Shown here: one piece after another, positions 18,340 to 25,977 of the stretch
Numbering within the stretch: the stretch's first letter is position 1
How the letters are laid out: each line of letters opens with the position of its first letter
Assembly: GCA_028288485.1 (NCBI GenBank)
Contig: JAQBNO010000048.1
Span: forward strand, 58,469-122,468
DNA length: 64,000 nt
From: Segetibacter sp.
Lineage (GTDB): Bacteria > Bacteroidota > Bacteroidia > Chitinophagales > Chitinophagaceae
Direction: 5' to 3'
Translations under genes and position numbers: made by a program
The notes under the pieces: generated by a model
The model's input: the letters and a program-made list of their open reading frames with translations, nothing else
Told to the model about the DNA's origin: nothing
Database searches by the model: none

Positions 18340-18396
18340 CTACCCCGGATAGGAGATGCTATGCCACCAATTGTTATTTAAAATTCTTGTTTTCAT
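18340..18396 (-). CDS. trpL: trp leader peptide
   Basis: An 18-codon frame reads MKTRILNNNWWHSISYPG, with two adjacent tryptophan codons (10 and 11). The last codons are CCG GGG TAG, and CCGGGG is complementary to the left arm of the downstream terminator. A ribosome stalled on the Trp codons would leave this segment free to form an antiterminator; a ribosome reaching the stop would cover it. This is the classical layout of translation-coupled attenuation. The ATG lies 8 nt from the -7 box, so the 5' UTR must be very short. Confidence 0.92.
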   Translation of the reverse strand: MKTRILNNNWWHSISYPG

Positions 18397-18404
18397 GTTC
18401 GTTG

Positions 18405-18435
18405 CAAAGATGTAGTACATTTTTAGAATGAACAA
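18405..18435 (-). promoter_or_regulatory. Candidate trp operon promoter
   Basis: On the minus strand TTG (18433-18435) and CATCTTTG (18405-18412) are separated by 20 bp. This fits the Bacteroidota housekeeping consensus TTG-N19/21-TAnnTTTG with one mismatch in the -7 box. Transcription would begin within a few bases of the trp leader start codon. Confidence 0.65.
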
Positions 18436-18493
18436 ATATTTTTTTGCAGGATTTTTGCATCTTCAGCCATCTACTGAAATAAAAACAAAGAAA

Positions 18494-18778
18494 ATGATTA
18501 TCTTAAACAAAGAAAATGGTAGCACAGGTTCCTTTTATATAAAGGAGAACGGAAAGGAGTTGGCGGAAATTGTTTACAGAAAAGAAAAAGACAAGATAGT
18601 GATCGAACATACTGAAGTTGACGAGTCACTACGAGGAAAGAACATTGGCTTTGATTTGGTTGAAAAGACGGTGGAGTATGCAAGAGAGCAACGTTTGAAG
18701 GTTCAGCCCGATTGCAAGTTTGCCGAAAAAATTATAGAAAGGCATCAACAATTCCACGACGTATTATACGTTTCTTAA
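18494..18778 (+). CDS. Small GNAT-like acetyltransferase (NATD1/YidJ type)
   Basis: With the start at 18494 (MIILNKENG) the protein has 94 residues, the usual size of this compact Gcn5-related family. Features are GSFYIKENGKELAEIVYR, the acetyl-CoA loop DESLRGKNIGFDLVEK and the C-terminal KVQPDCKFAEKIIERH. A further in-frame ATG at 18428 would overlap the divergent trp promoter, so it was not chosen. The substrate is unknown. It interrupts the his block together with the DUF2147 gene. Confidence 0.85.
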   Translation: MIILNKENGSTGSFYIKENGKELAEIVYRKEKDKIVIEHTEVDESLRGKNIGFDLVEKTVEYAREQRLKVQPDCKFAEKIIERHQQFHDVLYVS

Positions 18779-18807
18779 ATTATAACGTTTGGTTTAACCA
18801 TTTTTAA

Positions 18808-19257
18808 ATGAAATTTGAGAATATGAAGAATATTGCCCTCTTTGTTGGTCTCATCTTTTTTGTATCGGTTGGCTTTCGGGGCAACAGCGCCGATGAAATT
18901 TTGGGCGTATGGGCTAATGAAACCAATAAAGGCCATCTTCAGTTATACAAACAAAATGGCAAATACTATGGCAAAATTGTCTGGTTAAATCAACCTAATG
19001 ATGAAACTGGAAAGCCAAAAGTAGACAAGAACAACCCCGACGATAAGGTGCGCAAAGAACGACTATTAGGCCTCGTAATGCTAAAAGATTTCCGGTACGA
19101 AAATGGGGAATGGACTGATGGAAAGATTTACAATCCCGATGACGGAAAAGAATATCAATGCAATATGAAGCTGAAAGATTCTAAAACGCTTTCTGTGAGG
19201 GGCTATATAGGAATCTCGTTGTTTGGAAAAACCCAGAAGTTTACAAGGATCAGGTAA
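18808..19257 (+). CDS. DUF2147 secreted protein
   Basis: The 149 residues start with a signal peptide (ATG at 18808, or 18823 for MKNIALFVGL) and continue with the DUF2147 pattern: ILGVWANETNKGHLQLYKQN, GKYYGKIVWL, LLGLVMLKDFRYENGEWTDG, KIYNPDDGKEYQCNM and LSVRGYIGISLFGKTQKF. The fold is a lipocalin-like beta barrel expected in the periplasm; function is not established. It lies 29 bp after the small GNAT gene and is followed by a dispersed repeat. Confidence 0.9.
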   Translation: MKFENMKNIALFVGLIFFVSVGFRGNSADEILGVWANETNKGHLQLYKQNGKYYGKIVWLNQPNDETGKPKVDKNNPDDKVRKERLLGLVMLKDFRYENGEWTDGKIYNPDDGKEYQCNMKLKDSKTLSVRGYIGISLFGKTQKFTRIR

Positions 19258-19282
19258 TGTATACGCTTCAAATCCTGGTAGT

Positions 19283-19341
19283 TTTTTTGGTACCCATCTT
19301 CACTTAAATATCAAAGCTTCTGTTGCGTCGCACTCTTCAAC
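19283..19341 (+). repeat. Short dispersed repeat, copy C
   Basis: A 59-nt copy with T-run plus GGTACCC at the left and TTGCGTCGCACTCTTCAAC at the right (TTCAAC in place of TTGTAC). It lies 25 bp after the DUF2147 stop on the same strand. The remaining sequence up to hisB shows nothing. Confidence 0.75.
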
Positions 19342-19528
19342 CGCACCAATACTTTGAAGCAAATTACACTTACAGTTAAAGCACAGGCAAAATGCCGTGT
19401 CTGACATTTCTTTTCCTGTTCATCAATTTTCCAGGATAGCTCGATGTGACAAGTGCTTAAAGCCGAACGGGTTTTGGACCGAGAAAACTCTTTCCTACCC
19501 GTTTTATCAGTATTGCCTCAATTTTATA

Positions 19529-20668
19529 TTAAAGAACTCCTTTCGTAGAGGGCAGGTAATTACTAAGAGGGTCACGTTTTACAGCCATTTTTATTGCTTT
19601 AGCAAATGCCTTGAAAATAGCTTCAATTTTGTGATGTTCGTTATCCCCTTTGCATTCAATGTTCAGGTTGCATTTAGCTGCGTCACTGAATGATTTAAAG
19701 AAATGGAAAAACATTTCTGTCGGCATCTCCCCTATTTTCTCCCGTTTAAATTCTGCATTCCAGACTATCCAGTTTCGGCCTCCAAAATCAATCAGCACTT
19801 TGGCTTCGGCTTCATCCATTGGTAAGGCAAAACCGTAGCGTTCCATTCCACGTTTGTCTGCTAAAGCTTTTGCAAAGGCTTCTCCCAATGCAATCCCCGT
19901 GTCCTCAATTGTGTGATGTTCGTCTATTTCAAGATCCCCTTTGGTAATGATTTTTACATCCATTTTCCCATGCCTCGCAAGCTGGTCGAGCATGTGATCA
20001 AAAAAACCTACTCCGGTCGAGATTTCAGATTTTCCGCTTCCATCAGGATTTAAGTCAATACTGATCTTTGTTTCATTGGTATTCCTTTCGTGATGTACTT
20101 TTCGTAGACCAAGTTTCAGAAACTCGTAAATGTCTTTCCATTCTGTAGTTTCTAAAGCAATCACTTTTTCCACCTCAGTTCTTGCATCATTGATCTCAGC
20201 ACCTCCCAGATTAGGATCGTTGTTTATCCAGATTGCTTTGCAACCTAAATTTTTCGCTAACTGCACGTCGGTTATTCTATCACCAATTACAAAGGAATTA
20301 GGAATGTCGTATTTCTCATTATTAAGATAGCTGGTAAACATTCCAATACCAGGCTTACGGGTAGGGGCATTATCAGCGGGAAAAGTTCGATCAAAATGTT
20401 GGGCACTAAAATGAATGTCTTCATTTTCGAGACTTTTCATTATAAAATTATGAACAGGATAAAAAGTTTCTTCAGGAAAGCCGGCTGTTCCTAATCCGTC
20501 CTGGTTACTAACCATTACCAACTCATAATCCAGTTCTTTTGCTATCCTTCGCATGTATTCAAACATGTGGGGGTAAAACTCCACTTTGCTAAAACTATCA
20601 ATCTGGTAAGTGGGCGGAGCTTCGTTTATAAGTGTTCCGTCGCGGTCAATAAAAAGTACTCGTTTCAA
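19529..20668 (-). CDS. hisB: Bifunctional histidinol-phosphatase / imidazoleglycerol-phosphate dehydratase
   Basis: The N-terminal HAD phosphatase (FIDRDGTLI with both catalytic aspartates, [23 protein letters not shown]) covers about residues 1-165. The C-terminal IGPD covers about 190-379, with metal-binding motifs [26 protein letters not shown] and [15 protein letters not shown]. It catalyses steps 6 and 8 of histidine synthesis. It is the last gene of the first his segment; hisH, its usual neighbour, lies 10 kb further on beyond the trp operon. Confidence 0.97.
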   Translation of the reverse strand: MKRVLFIDRDGTLINEAPPTYQIDSFSKVEFYPHMFEYMRRIAKELDYELVMVSNQDGLGTAGFPEETFYPVHNFIMKSLENEDIHFSAQHFDRTFPADNAPTRKPGIGMFTSYLNNEKYDIPNSFVIGDRITDVQLAKNLGCKAIWINNDPNLGGAEINDARTEVEKVIALETTEWKDIYEFLKLGLRKVHHERNTNETKISIDLNPDGSGKSEISTGVGFFDHMLDQLARHGKMDVKIITKGDLEIDEHHTIEDTGIALGEAFAKALADKRGMERYGFALPMDEAEAKVLIDFGGRNWIVWNAEFKREKIGEMPTEMFFHFFKSFSDAAKCNLNIECKGDNEHHKIEAIFKAFAKAIKMAVKRDPLSNYLPSTKGVL

Positions 20669-20674
20669 TGAAAA

Positions 20675-20947
20675 TTATTTATCGTTATAATTAGAATAGG
20701 ATAAGGCAAAAATAATACTGTCATCAGTCACTTTATAAACAAGTCTGTTTGCCTCGTTAATTCTTCGGCTCCAACAGCCTTTAAAATCCATTTAATGCTT
20801 CGGGTTTGCCTCGACCAACAAATGGTTTTTTTGCAATCTCCGGAATTAAAGAACTTATTCTTAATGCAACTTTTCTATCAGGTGCTATCCATTCCTGGTA
20901 TTGTTCAAATGCTTTTTGTTCGAAACTTATAAGTCTTATAGCAAGTC
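20675..20947 (-). pseudogene. Decayed YoeB/Txe-type toxin gene
   Basis: On the minus strand the frame reads FEQKAFEQYQEWIAPDRK and then KKPFVGRGKPEALNGF before a stop. After a frame change it continues KGCWSRRINEANRLVYKV and DDSIIFAL to a stop at 20675. These are the YoeB signatures GKPEPLK, WSRRI and HRLVYKV. No start codon remains at the 5' end. The mRNA-interferase toxin is therefore dead. Confidence 0.85.
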
Positions 20948-21167
20948 TTCTGCTTTTACACTTATAAGTTTAGCTGTTTTATTTTCAATACTTTCAATTC
21001 GCCTCTTTAGTTCCGGCCTGTTCATAATAAATTCAGTAGCATCTTCCTCATCTTCACCTACCTCTTCCCGGATCGTTATCTCTACTTGCTTATCGGAAAC
21101 TTTTTTTGATACCTTCCGGAATCTCCATATTCAGAAGACCGGTATTTATTCTTATAGTTATTTCCAT
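20936..21167 (-). pseudogene. Frameshifted antitoxin gene paired with the YoeB remnant
   Basis: The frame from ATG at 21167 (MEITIRINTGLLNMEIPEG) stops after KKSFR. Dropping one A in the AAAAAAA run restores KVSDKQVEITIREEVGED and the rest to a stop at 20936, which overlaps the toxin start. Such small acidic proteins commonly precede YoeB toxins in Bacteroidota. One indel would explain the damage. Confidence 0.7.
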
Positions 21168-21242
21168 AAAAAGCTTTTTCCAAATTTATCATTGTTCCAC
21201 ATAATTCTTACGTCTCGATAAACGACTGATAAGAATTACAGC

Positions 21243-21380
21243 AGATGAACGAAATGCACCCTTCGACAGGCTCACGCGACCCTTCGACTTCGCTCATGGT
21301 ACATGCTGCTATGAAAAGTTACCGACGAACCGAGCGTGGCAACGATGTCAAATAGCGATACAAATGTTTGTACCAAAAAA
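21243..21380 (-). repeat. Long dispersed repeat, copy O
   Basis: Read on the minus strand, it starts with TTTTTTGGTACAAAC just after the hisC stop, then CATCGTTGCCACGCTCGGTT, a hairpin-forming CCCTTCGACTTCGCTCATGG region, and CGTTCATCTG at the far end. It belongs to the same long form as copies N, P and R. Confidence 0.75.
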
Positions 21381-21388
21381 CGGATAAA

Positions 21389-22447
21389 CTATTTATTCTT
21401 ACCGTACCAATCTGCAAGCGCTTCAACCAATTCCGTGTTTTCCTCTTCTGTTCCGATTGTAATGCGCAAACAATCATCGCACAGCTTCACATTGCTTCTG
21501 TCACGCACAACTATTCCGCGCGTTAATAAGAATTCATACACTCTCCGTGCATTATCCATTTTTACCAACAGGAAATTAGCATCGGAAGGATATACTTTTT
21601 GAATAAAAGGAATTTTTTCAAATACGCCTTTAAGCGCAACACGCATTTGAACAAGTTCTTTGATCATATCGTTCACCTGGCCAACTTCTTCGAGGGCTTT
21701 TAAAGCCAGTTCCTGTGTTACCTGGTTTACGTTATAAGGCGGCTTTACCCGGTTTAAAATCCCAATAATCTCCTGCGATGCGAAGGCCATGCCTAAACGG
21801 AGACCGGCGAGTCCCCACGCTTTACTAAAGGTTTGAAGAACTACCAGGTTCGGATAATCATTCAGTTCCTGTATAAAAGATTTCTGCCGCGAAAAATTGA
21901 TATAGGCCTCATCAACAACAACAAGACCGTTAAAATTATTAAGGACCGTCTCTATATCTTCCCGGTGCATTGAATTGGCGGTAGGATTATTTGGAGAACA
22001 AATCCAGATTAGTTTAGTATTATCGTCAACAAGCGTTTCAATATGTACAAGGTTAAGCTGAAAATCTTCGAGCAAAGGCGCCTTCCTGATCTCGACATCA
22101 TTAATATTAGCGCTTACCTCGTACATGCCGTAAGTAGGCGGACAAATAATTACATTGTCTTTTCCCGGGTTGCAAAAACAGCGGTATAAAAGATCAATGC
22201 ATTCATCACTTCCGTTTCCAAGAAAAATTTCTGCTGGTTCTACAGCTTTTACAGTTGACAGTGCTTCTTTCACCTTTAGCTGGTGAGGGTCGGGGTACCG
22301 GTTGTACCATTTAAGCAAAGGCGAACCGAGAGCATTTTCGTTTGCATCTAAAAAAACTTTCGCCTCGCCGGTAAATTCATCTCTTGCCGATGAATAAGGT
22401 GTAAGATTTTTTATGTTTTCTCTTACCAACTTGTTTAAATCGAACAT
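21389..22447 (-). CDS. hisC: Histidinol-phosphate aminotransferase
   Basis: A class I/II PLP aminotransferase of 352 residues: FLGNGSDECIDLL near the cofactor phosphate site, CSPNNPTANS, VVDEAYINFS, and the PLP lysine in FSKAWGLAGLRLG. It converts imidazole-acetol phosphate to histidinol phosphate. It lies 52 bp after hisD. The 720 bp to hisB are taken up by a long repeat and a dead toxin-antitoxin pair. Confidence 0.97.
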   Translation of the reverse strand: MFDLNKLVRENIKNLTPYSSARDEFTGEAKVFLDANENALGSPLLKWYNRYPDPHQLKVKEALSTVKAVEPAEIFLGNGSDECIDLLYRCFCNPGKDNVIICPPTYGMYEVSANINDVEIRKAPLLEDFQLNLVHIETLVDDNTKLIWICSPNNPTANSMHREDIETVLNNFNGLVVVDEAYINFSRQKSFIQELNDYPNLVVLQTFSKAWGLAGLRLGMAFASQEIIGILNRVKPPYNVNQVTQELALKALEEVGQVNDMIKELVQMRVALKGVFEKIPFIQKVYPSDANFLLVKMDNARRVYEFLLTRGIVVRDRSNVKLCDDCLRITIGTEEENTELVEALADWYGKNK

Positions 22448-22499
22448 TTTATTTTATATTATCTTCTTCAGGTAATTCAATTACGCCTATTTTCCCGGC

Positions 22500-23783
22500 T
22501 TACTCTCCCATGAGTCGTATTGTAACTGCATTTTTGTGTGCTTGTAATCCTTCAGCTTCTGCCAGCAACTCAACTGTTTTTCCTATTTCCTGTAGTCCTT
22601 TCTTTGATAATTTCTGAAACGTTATTTTCTTAACAAAGCTATCAACACTTACCCCGCTGTATGCCTTTGCATAACCGTTGGTCGGTAAAGTATGATTGGT
22701 ACCGCTGGCATAATCACCCACACTTTCGGGGGAATAGTTACCGAGGAATATAGAGCCTGCATTAACGATCTTTCCTGCAATTTCCTCGTCGTTATTACAC
22801 GAAACAATTAAATGCTCGGGAGCATATTCATTAATCAGCTCGATGCCTTCCGTTATATTCTTTACAAGAAAGATCTTACTGTTTTGTAATGCAATGATGG
22901 CAATATCTTTTCTTGGTAATGCTGTAAGCTGTCTTTCTACCTCCACTTTTACTTCTGTCGCCAGCGCTTCAGACGTAGTTACCAATATTGATTGACTGTC
23001 GTTACCATGTTCAGCCTGCGATAACAAGTCTGCAGCTACAAAACCTGCGTTAGCAGTTTCGTCTGCCAGCACTGCTACTTCACTCGGTCCGGCCGGCATA
23101 TCTATCGCAATTCCATCCTTTTGAACCAGTTGTTTTGCACAGGTAACGTACTGATTACCGGGACCAAAGATTTTATATACTTTAGGAATAGTTGCTGTAC
23201 CAAAAGCCATAGCTCCGATTGCCTGTGCACCACCGGCTTTGAAAACCTGGGTTACTCCAACAAGCTTTGCTGCAAATAAAATTGCAGGATGTAACTTCCC
23301 CTCCTTATTTGGCGGTGAGCATAAAATGACTTCTTTACAACCGGCAATCCTGGCAGGAATTCCTAACATTAATAACGTTGAAAAAAGGGGCGCTGTTCCT
23401 CCCGGTACATATAGACCTACTTTTTCGATAGCTACTGATTTTCTCCAGCATTGTATTCCAGGCATTGTTTCAACCCGTTCTTCAGTATTTAACTGAGCTG
23501 AATGAAATTTTTCTATGTTCGCTTTTGCCTGCCTGATCGCATTTTGCAGTTCGTCGCTAACCAGGAAACCTGCTTCATTAAATTCTTCGTCAGATACCTT
23601 AGAATTATTGATAGTTACCTTATCAAACATTGAAGCAAACCTTTTTACAGCTTCGTCACCATTCTGTTTTACCTCTTTCAAAATATTTGAAACACTTGCT
23701 TCGAGCGACGAATTGTCTAAGACAGGACGCAATAACAAACGTTTCCAGGCCTTTTTTTCCGGGTATTCGTACAGTGGTAACAT
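22500..23783 (-). CDS. hisD: Histidinol dehydrogenase
   Basis: The 427 residues carry the HisD signatures VGLYVPGGTAPLFST, AGPSEVAVLAD, DLLSQAEHGNDSQS (zinc site) and ASGTNHTLPTNGYAKAYSGV. It oxidises histidinol to histidine in two NAD-dependent steps. Its start is two bases after the stop of the upstream GNAT gene, so translation of the two is probably coupled. Confidence 0.98.
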   Translation of the reverse strand: MLPLYEYPEKKAWKRLLLRPVLDNSSLEASVSNILKEVKQNGDEAVKRFASMFDKVTINNSKVSDEEFNEAGFLVSDELQNAIRQAKANIEKFHSAQLNTEERVETMPGIQCWRKSVAIEKVGLYVPGGTAPLFSTLLMLGIPARIAGCKEVILCSPPNKEGKLHPAILFAAKLVGVTQVFKAGGAQAIGAMAFGTATIPKVYKIFGPGNQYVTCAKQLVQKDGIAIDMPAGPSEVAVLADETANAGFVAADLLSQAEHGNDSQSILVTTSEALATEVKVEVERQLTALPRKDIAIIALQNSKIFLVKNITEGIELINEYAPEHLIVSCNNDEEIAGKIVNAGSIFLGNYSPESVGDYASGTNHTLPTNGYAKAYSGVSVDSFVKKITFQKLSKKGLQEIGKTVELLAEAEGLQAHKNAVTIRLMGE

Positions 23784-23785
23784 AA

Positions 23786-24268
23786 TTAAAGTGCCTTTGT
23801 CATTTTATAATTTGTAAAGTCTTTACCATTGTAGAGCTTTTTCTTTACCTGGGTAACCTTAAATCCAAACGCTTCAAAAAAGGGCTTTGCGGTAATACTT
23901 GCCTCTGTAGTTAACATGCTATAGTTCCTTTGTTCAGCTATCTGTAATATTTCATTTATCAGGGTGGTTGCCACTTTTCTTCGCTGAAAATCTTTGTGGA
24001 CATACATCGTGTCTATATGTCCATCATCTACCAATTCTGTAAACCCAACCATTATATTATTAATAAAAGCAACCTTACAAACGCTTTTCTTCAGCCTTTG
24101 TTCCCAAAATCTTTTATCCGCCGGCAAGGGTAATGGCGCCCAATTATTTAATTGTTCCTTTTTATAGTCCTTTGCATTCACCGAATGAACCGTATTGTAA
24201 AACAGTTGCATCATTTCGTCCAGCATGTGCTCACTATAATCCTGTATCACCAATTCATCTGTATTCAT
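23786..24268 (-). CDS. GNAT-family N-acetyltransferase between hisG and hisD
   Basis: From the ATG at 24268 (MNTDELVIQDYSEHM) it has 160 residues with the GNAT core: IDTMYVHKDFQRRKVATTLI (acetyl-CoA loop) and TEASITAKPFFEAFGFK. A longer frame from 24322 reads into a long dispersed repeat, so those extra 18 residues are unlikely to be real. The substrate is unknown. It is tightly coupled to hisD. Confidence 0.88.
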   Translation of the reverse strand: MNTDELVIQDYSEHMLDEMMQLFYNTVHSVNAKDYKKEQLNNWAPLPLPADKRFWEQRLKKSVCKVAFINNIMVGFTELVDDGHIDTMYVHKDFQRRKVATTLINEILQIAEQRNYSMLTTEASITAKPFFEAFGFKVTQVKKKLYNGKDFTNYKMTKAL

Positions 24269-24294
24269 AGTATTCTTCCAGTCTTTATTATTTA

Positions 24295-24443
24295 TTTTTT
24301 TGATGCCAGCGAAGCTTTTCATAGGATCATCGTTGCTTCCGATACATTTGAACCATTCAACTTTTTAGTTTTGAATTGAAGCGTTTTGATGTACCTGACG
24401 CGGTGTACCCTGAGCAAAGCCGAAGGGCTGCATTTCGTTCATC
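24295..24443 (+). repeat. Long dispersed repeat, copy R
   Basis: On the plus strand it starts with TTTTTTTGATGCCAGC, passes CATCGTTGCTTCCGA, ATTCAACTTTTTAGTTTTGA and the CCCTGAGCAAAGCCGAAGGG hairpin, and ends GCATTTCGTTCATCT. It aligns with copy N over its whole length. It lies between hisG and the GNAT gene and points against them. The rest of the gap up to hisG shows nothing. Confidence 0.75.
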
Positions 24444-24637
24444 TTTAAAATAATAAAGAAACTTTTTTCAACTAATCTTGGATTTTCAAATCACCTGGCA
24501 CTTACTGAATTTATTTATCGCCGTCAGCCTCAAGATGCAACGCATAACAGAAGCGATCTTATTCCTATAATTCCTCCTAATCCTTTTAATTTAAAGAACT
24601 AAAGCACTCACAACTAATCCCCCTAATCGTGGTTCTA

Positions 24638-25492
24638 CTAAATAATCATCTTCTCGATTGGAACAACTAAAATTCCCTGCGCTCCCGCTTCCTTTAACTT
24701 CTCGATGATGTCCCAGAAGTCATTTTCATTCAAAACACTATGAACACTGCTCCAGCCTGTTTCTGCAAGGGGCAATACAGTCGGACTTTTCATTCCCGGC
24801 AGAAGACCTATAATTTCAGTCAGCTTTTCATTTGGAGCGTTTAACAGTACGTATTTATTATTCTTCGACTTTTTTACTGCCTGGATACGGAAAAGCAATT
24901 TATCAAGTAACCGTTGCTTTTCATCAGCGAGCCCAATACTTTTAATAAGTACGGCCTGGGAATGTAATATAGTTTCCACTTCCCTTAAACCATTCATAAA
25001 TAAGGTAGAGCCGCTGCTTACCAGGTCGCAAATCGCCTCTGCCAAACCTATCCCCGGGGCAATCTCAACGCTGCCACTAATTTCATGGATGTCGGCATTT
25101 ACCCCTCTTTCTTCCATGAACTTTTGTACAATTACCGGGTAAGTGGTTGCAATGCGCTTGCCTTCAAGATAACTGACATCCTCATACTTTTCGTTCCGGC
25201 TAACCGCTATACTCAGCCGACATTTTCCAAATCCCAGCTTTTCCACCACCTGTACTTTCTTATTTTTTTCATAAACCACATTCTCACCCACAAAACCTAT
25301 ATCTGCTACTCCATCTTCTACGTATTGAGGTATATCATCATCACGGAGAAAATATACTTCAATAGGAAAATTGCTCGCCTCTGTCTTTAACTTGTTTACT
25401 CCATTTGCAATATCAATACCGCATTCTTTCAATAACTTCAGGCTGTCGTCGTTTAGTCTTCCTGATTTTTGAATAGCAACTTTAAGAACCAT
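24638..25492 (-). CDS. hisG: ATP phosphoribosyltransferase, long form
   Basis: The 284 residues are the long HisG form with a C-terminal ACT-like regulatory domain, which gives feedback inhibition by histidine without HisZ. Visible motifs are LKVAIQKSGRLNDDSLKLL, DIGFVGENVVYE and ICDLVSSGSTLFMNGL (the PRPP site region). The start codon ATG is at 25492. It is the first structural gene after the histidine leader and attenuator. Confidence 0.97.
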   Translation of the reverse strand: MVLKVAIQKSGRLNDDSLKLLKECGIDIANGVNKLKTEASNFPIEVYFLRDDDIPQYVEDGVADIGFVGENVVYEKNKKVQVVEKLGFGKCRLSIAVSRNEKYEDVSYLEGKRIATTYPVIVQKFMEERGVNADIHEISGSVEIAPGIGLAEAICDLVSSGSTLFMNGLREVETILHSQAVLIKSIGLADEKQRLLDKLLFRIQAVKKSKNNKYVLLNAPNEKLTEIIGLLPGMKSPTVLPLAETGWSSVHSVLNENDFWDIIEKLKEAGAQGILVVPIEKMII

Positions 25493-25551
25493 GGTTTACC
25501 CCTCCTGACCTCCCATATACGGGAGAATTTTTTTACAGATTAATTATATAT

Positions 25552-25597
25552 CCCCCTCGATTTACTCCTTACCCTGTAGGGGAAGGCCAGGATGGGG
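25552..25597. repeat. C-rich palindromic repeat between the his attenuator and hisG
   Basis: The segment contains CTCCTTACCCTGTAGGGGAA, with paired CCCT/AGGG, followed by GGCCAGGATGGGG. It is the same broad element type as those before trpE and trpG, and sits in the same place relative to the attenuator. Confidence 0.5.
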
Positions 25598-25600
25598 TAT

Positions 25601-25631
25601 AAAAAAAGGGCTTACCGTTGGGTAAGCCCTT
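25601..25631 (-). terminator. his attenuator terminator
   Basis: On the minus strand AAGGGCTTACC and GGTAAGCCCTT form a perfect 11-bp stem with a 4-nt loop, followed by a T-run. It lies 35 bp after the leader peptide stop. Its left arm part GGCTTACC can instead pair with GGTAGGCC, which spans the leader stop codon. Confidence 0.92.
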
Positions 25632-25666
25632 AAAGTTTTATACTGAATGCACAATACAACACCGGC

Positions 25667-25717
25667 CTACCCTTTTGGCAAGAAATGATGGTGATGAATA
25701 TGCATAGTCATTTTCAT
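25667..25717 (-). CDS. hisL: his leader peptide
   Basis: A 16-codon frame reads MKMTMHIHHHHFLPKG and has five histidine codons, four of them consecutive. The last codon is GGG before TAG, and GGTAGGCC across the stop is complementary (one G-U) to the left arm of the following terminator. Ribosome stalling at the His codons would expose it and favour hisG expression. The ATG lies about 4 nt beyond a TATCTTCG -7-like box, so the transcript may be leaderless. Confidence 0.92.
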   Translation of the reverse strand: MKMTMHIHHHHFLPKG

Positions 25718-25721
25718 GGCG

Positions 25722-25729
25722 CGAAGATA
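25722..25729 (-). promoter_or_regulatory. Candidate -7 box of the his promoter
   Basis: TATCTTCG on the minus strand matches TAnnTTTG in all but one position. No clear TTG is seen 19-21 bp upstream; that region is a T-run. Support is from position directly ahead of the leader peptide. Confidence 0.4.
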
Positions 25730-25787
25730 ATTAGCCAGACTTACGAAAAAAAATAAGTTTTGAAAACAGATCCTCGAAGTACCGCCA

Positions 25788-25846
25788 GATGAACGGATTG
25801 CGACGCAACGATGATGCTATGAAAGACAATTGCCGGTACCAAAAAA
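25788..25846 (-). repeat. Dispersed repeat, hybrid copy K
   Basis: Read on the minus strand: CTTTTTTGGTACCGGCAATT, then CATCGTTGCGTCGCAAT, then CCGTTCATCT. The left half is the short form while the right end is that of the long form, as if the middle of a long copy had been deleted. It lies downstream of the UbiA-like gene. Confidence 0.75.
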
Positions 25847-25977
25847 GATGACGGATGATGGTTAAGGTGAGGGATGATGGCTAAGAGATGACGCAGGGCC
25901 AATGACAGAATTAGCAGAAGATGAGAGAAGGGTCGACTTAAGAAAGCGTATGTTAACTGTCGTCCTTAAAGGTTGGC

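Noticed and set aside
18428..18493. Longer N-terminus of the small GNAT gene
   Set aside because: It overlaps the -33 part of the divergent trp promoter, and the family starts at about MIILN.
24269..24322. Longer N-terminus of the his-operon GNAT
   Set aside because: The extra 18 codons lie within repeat copy R and have no family similarity.
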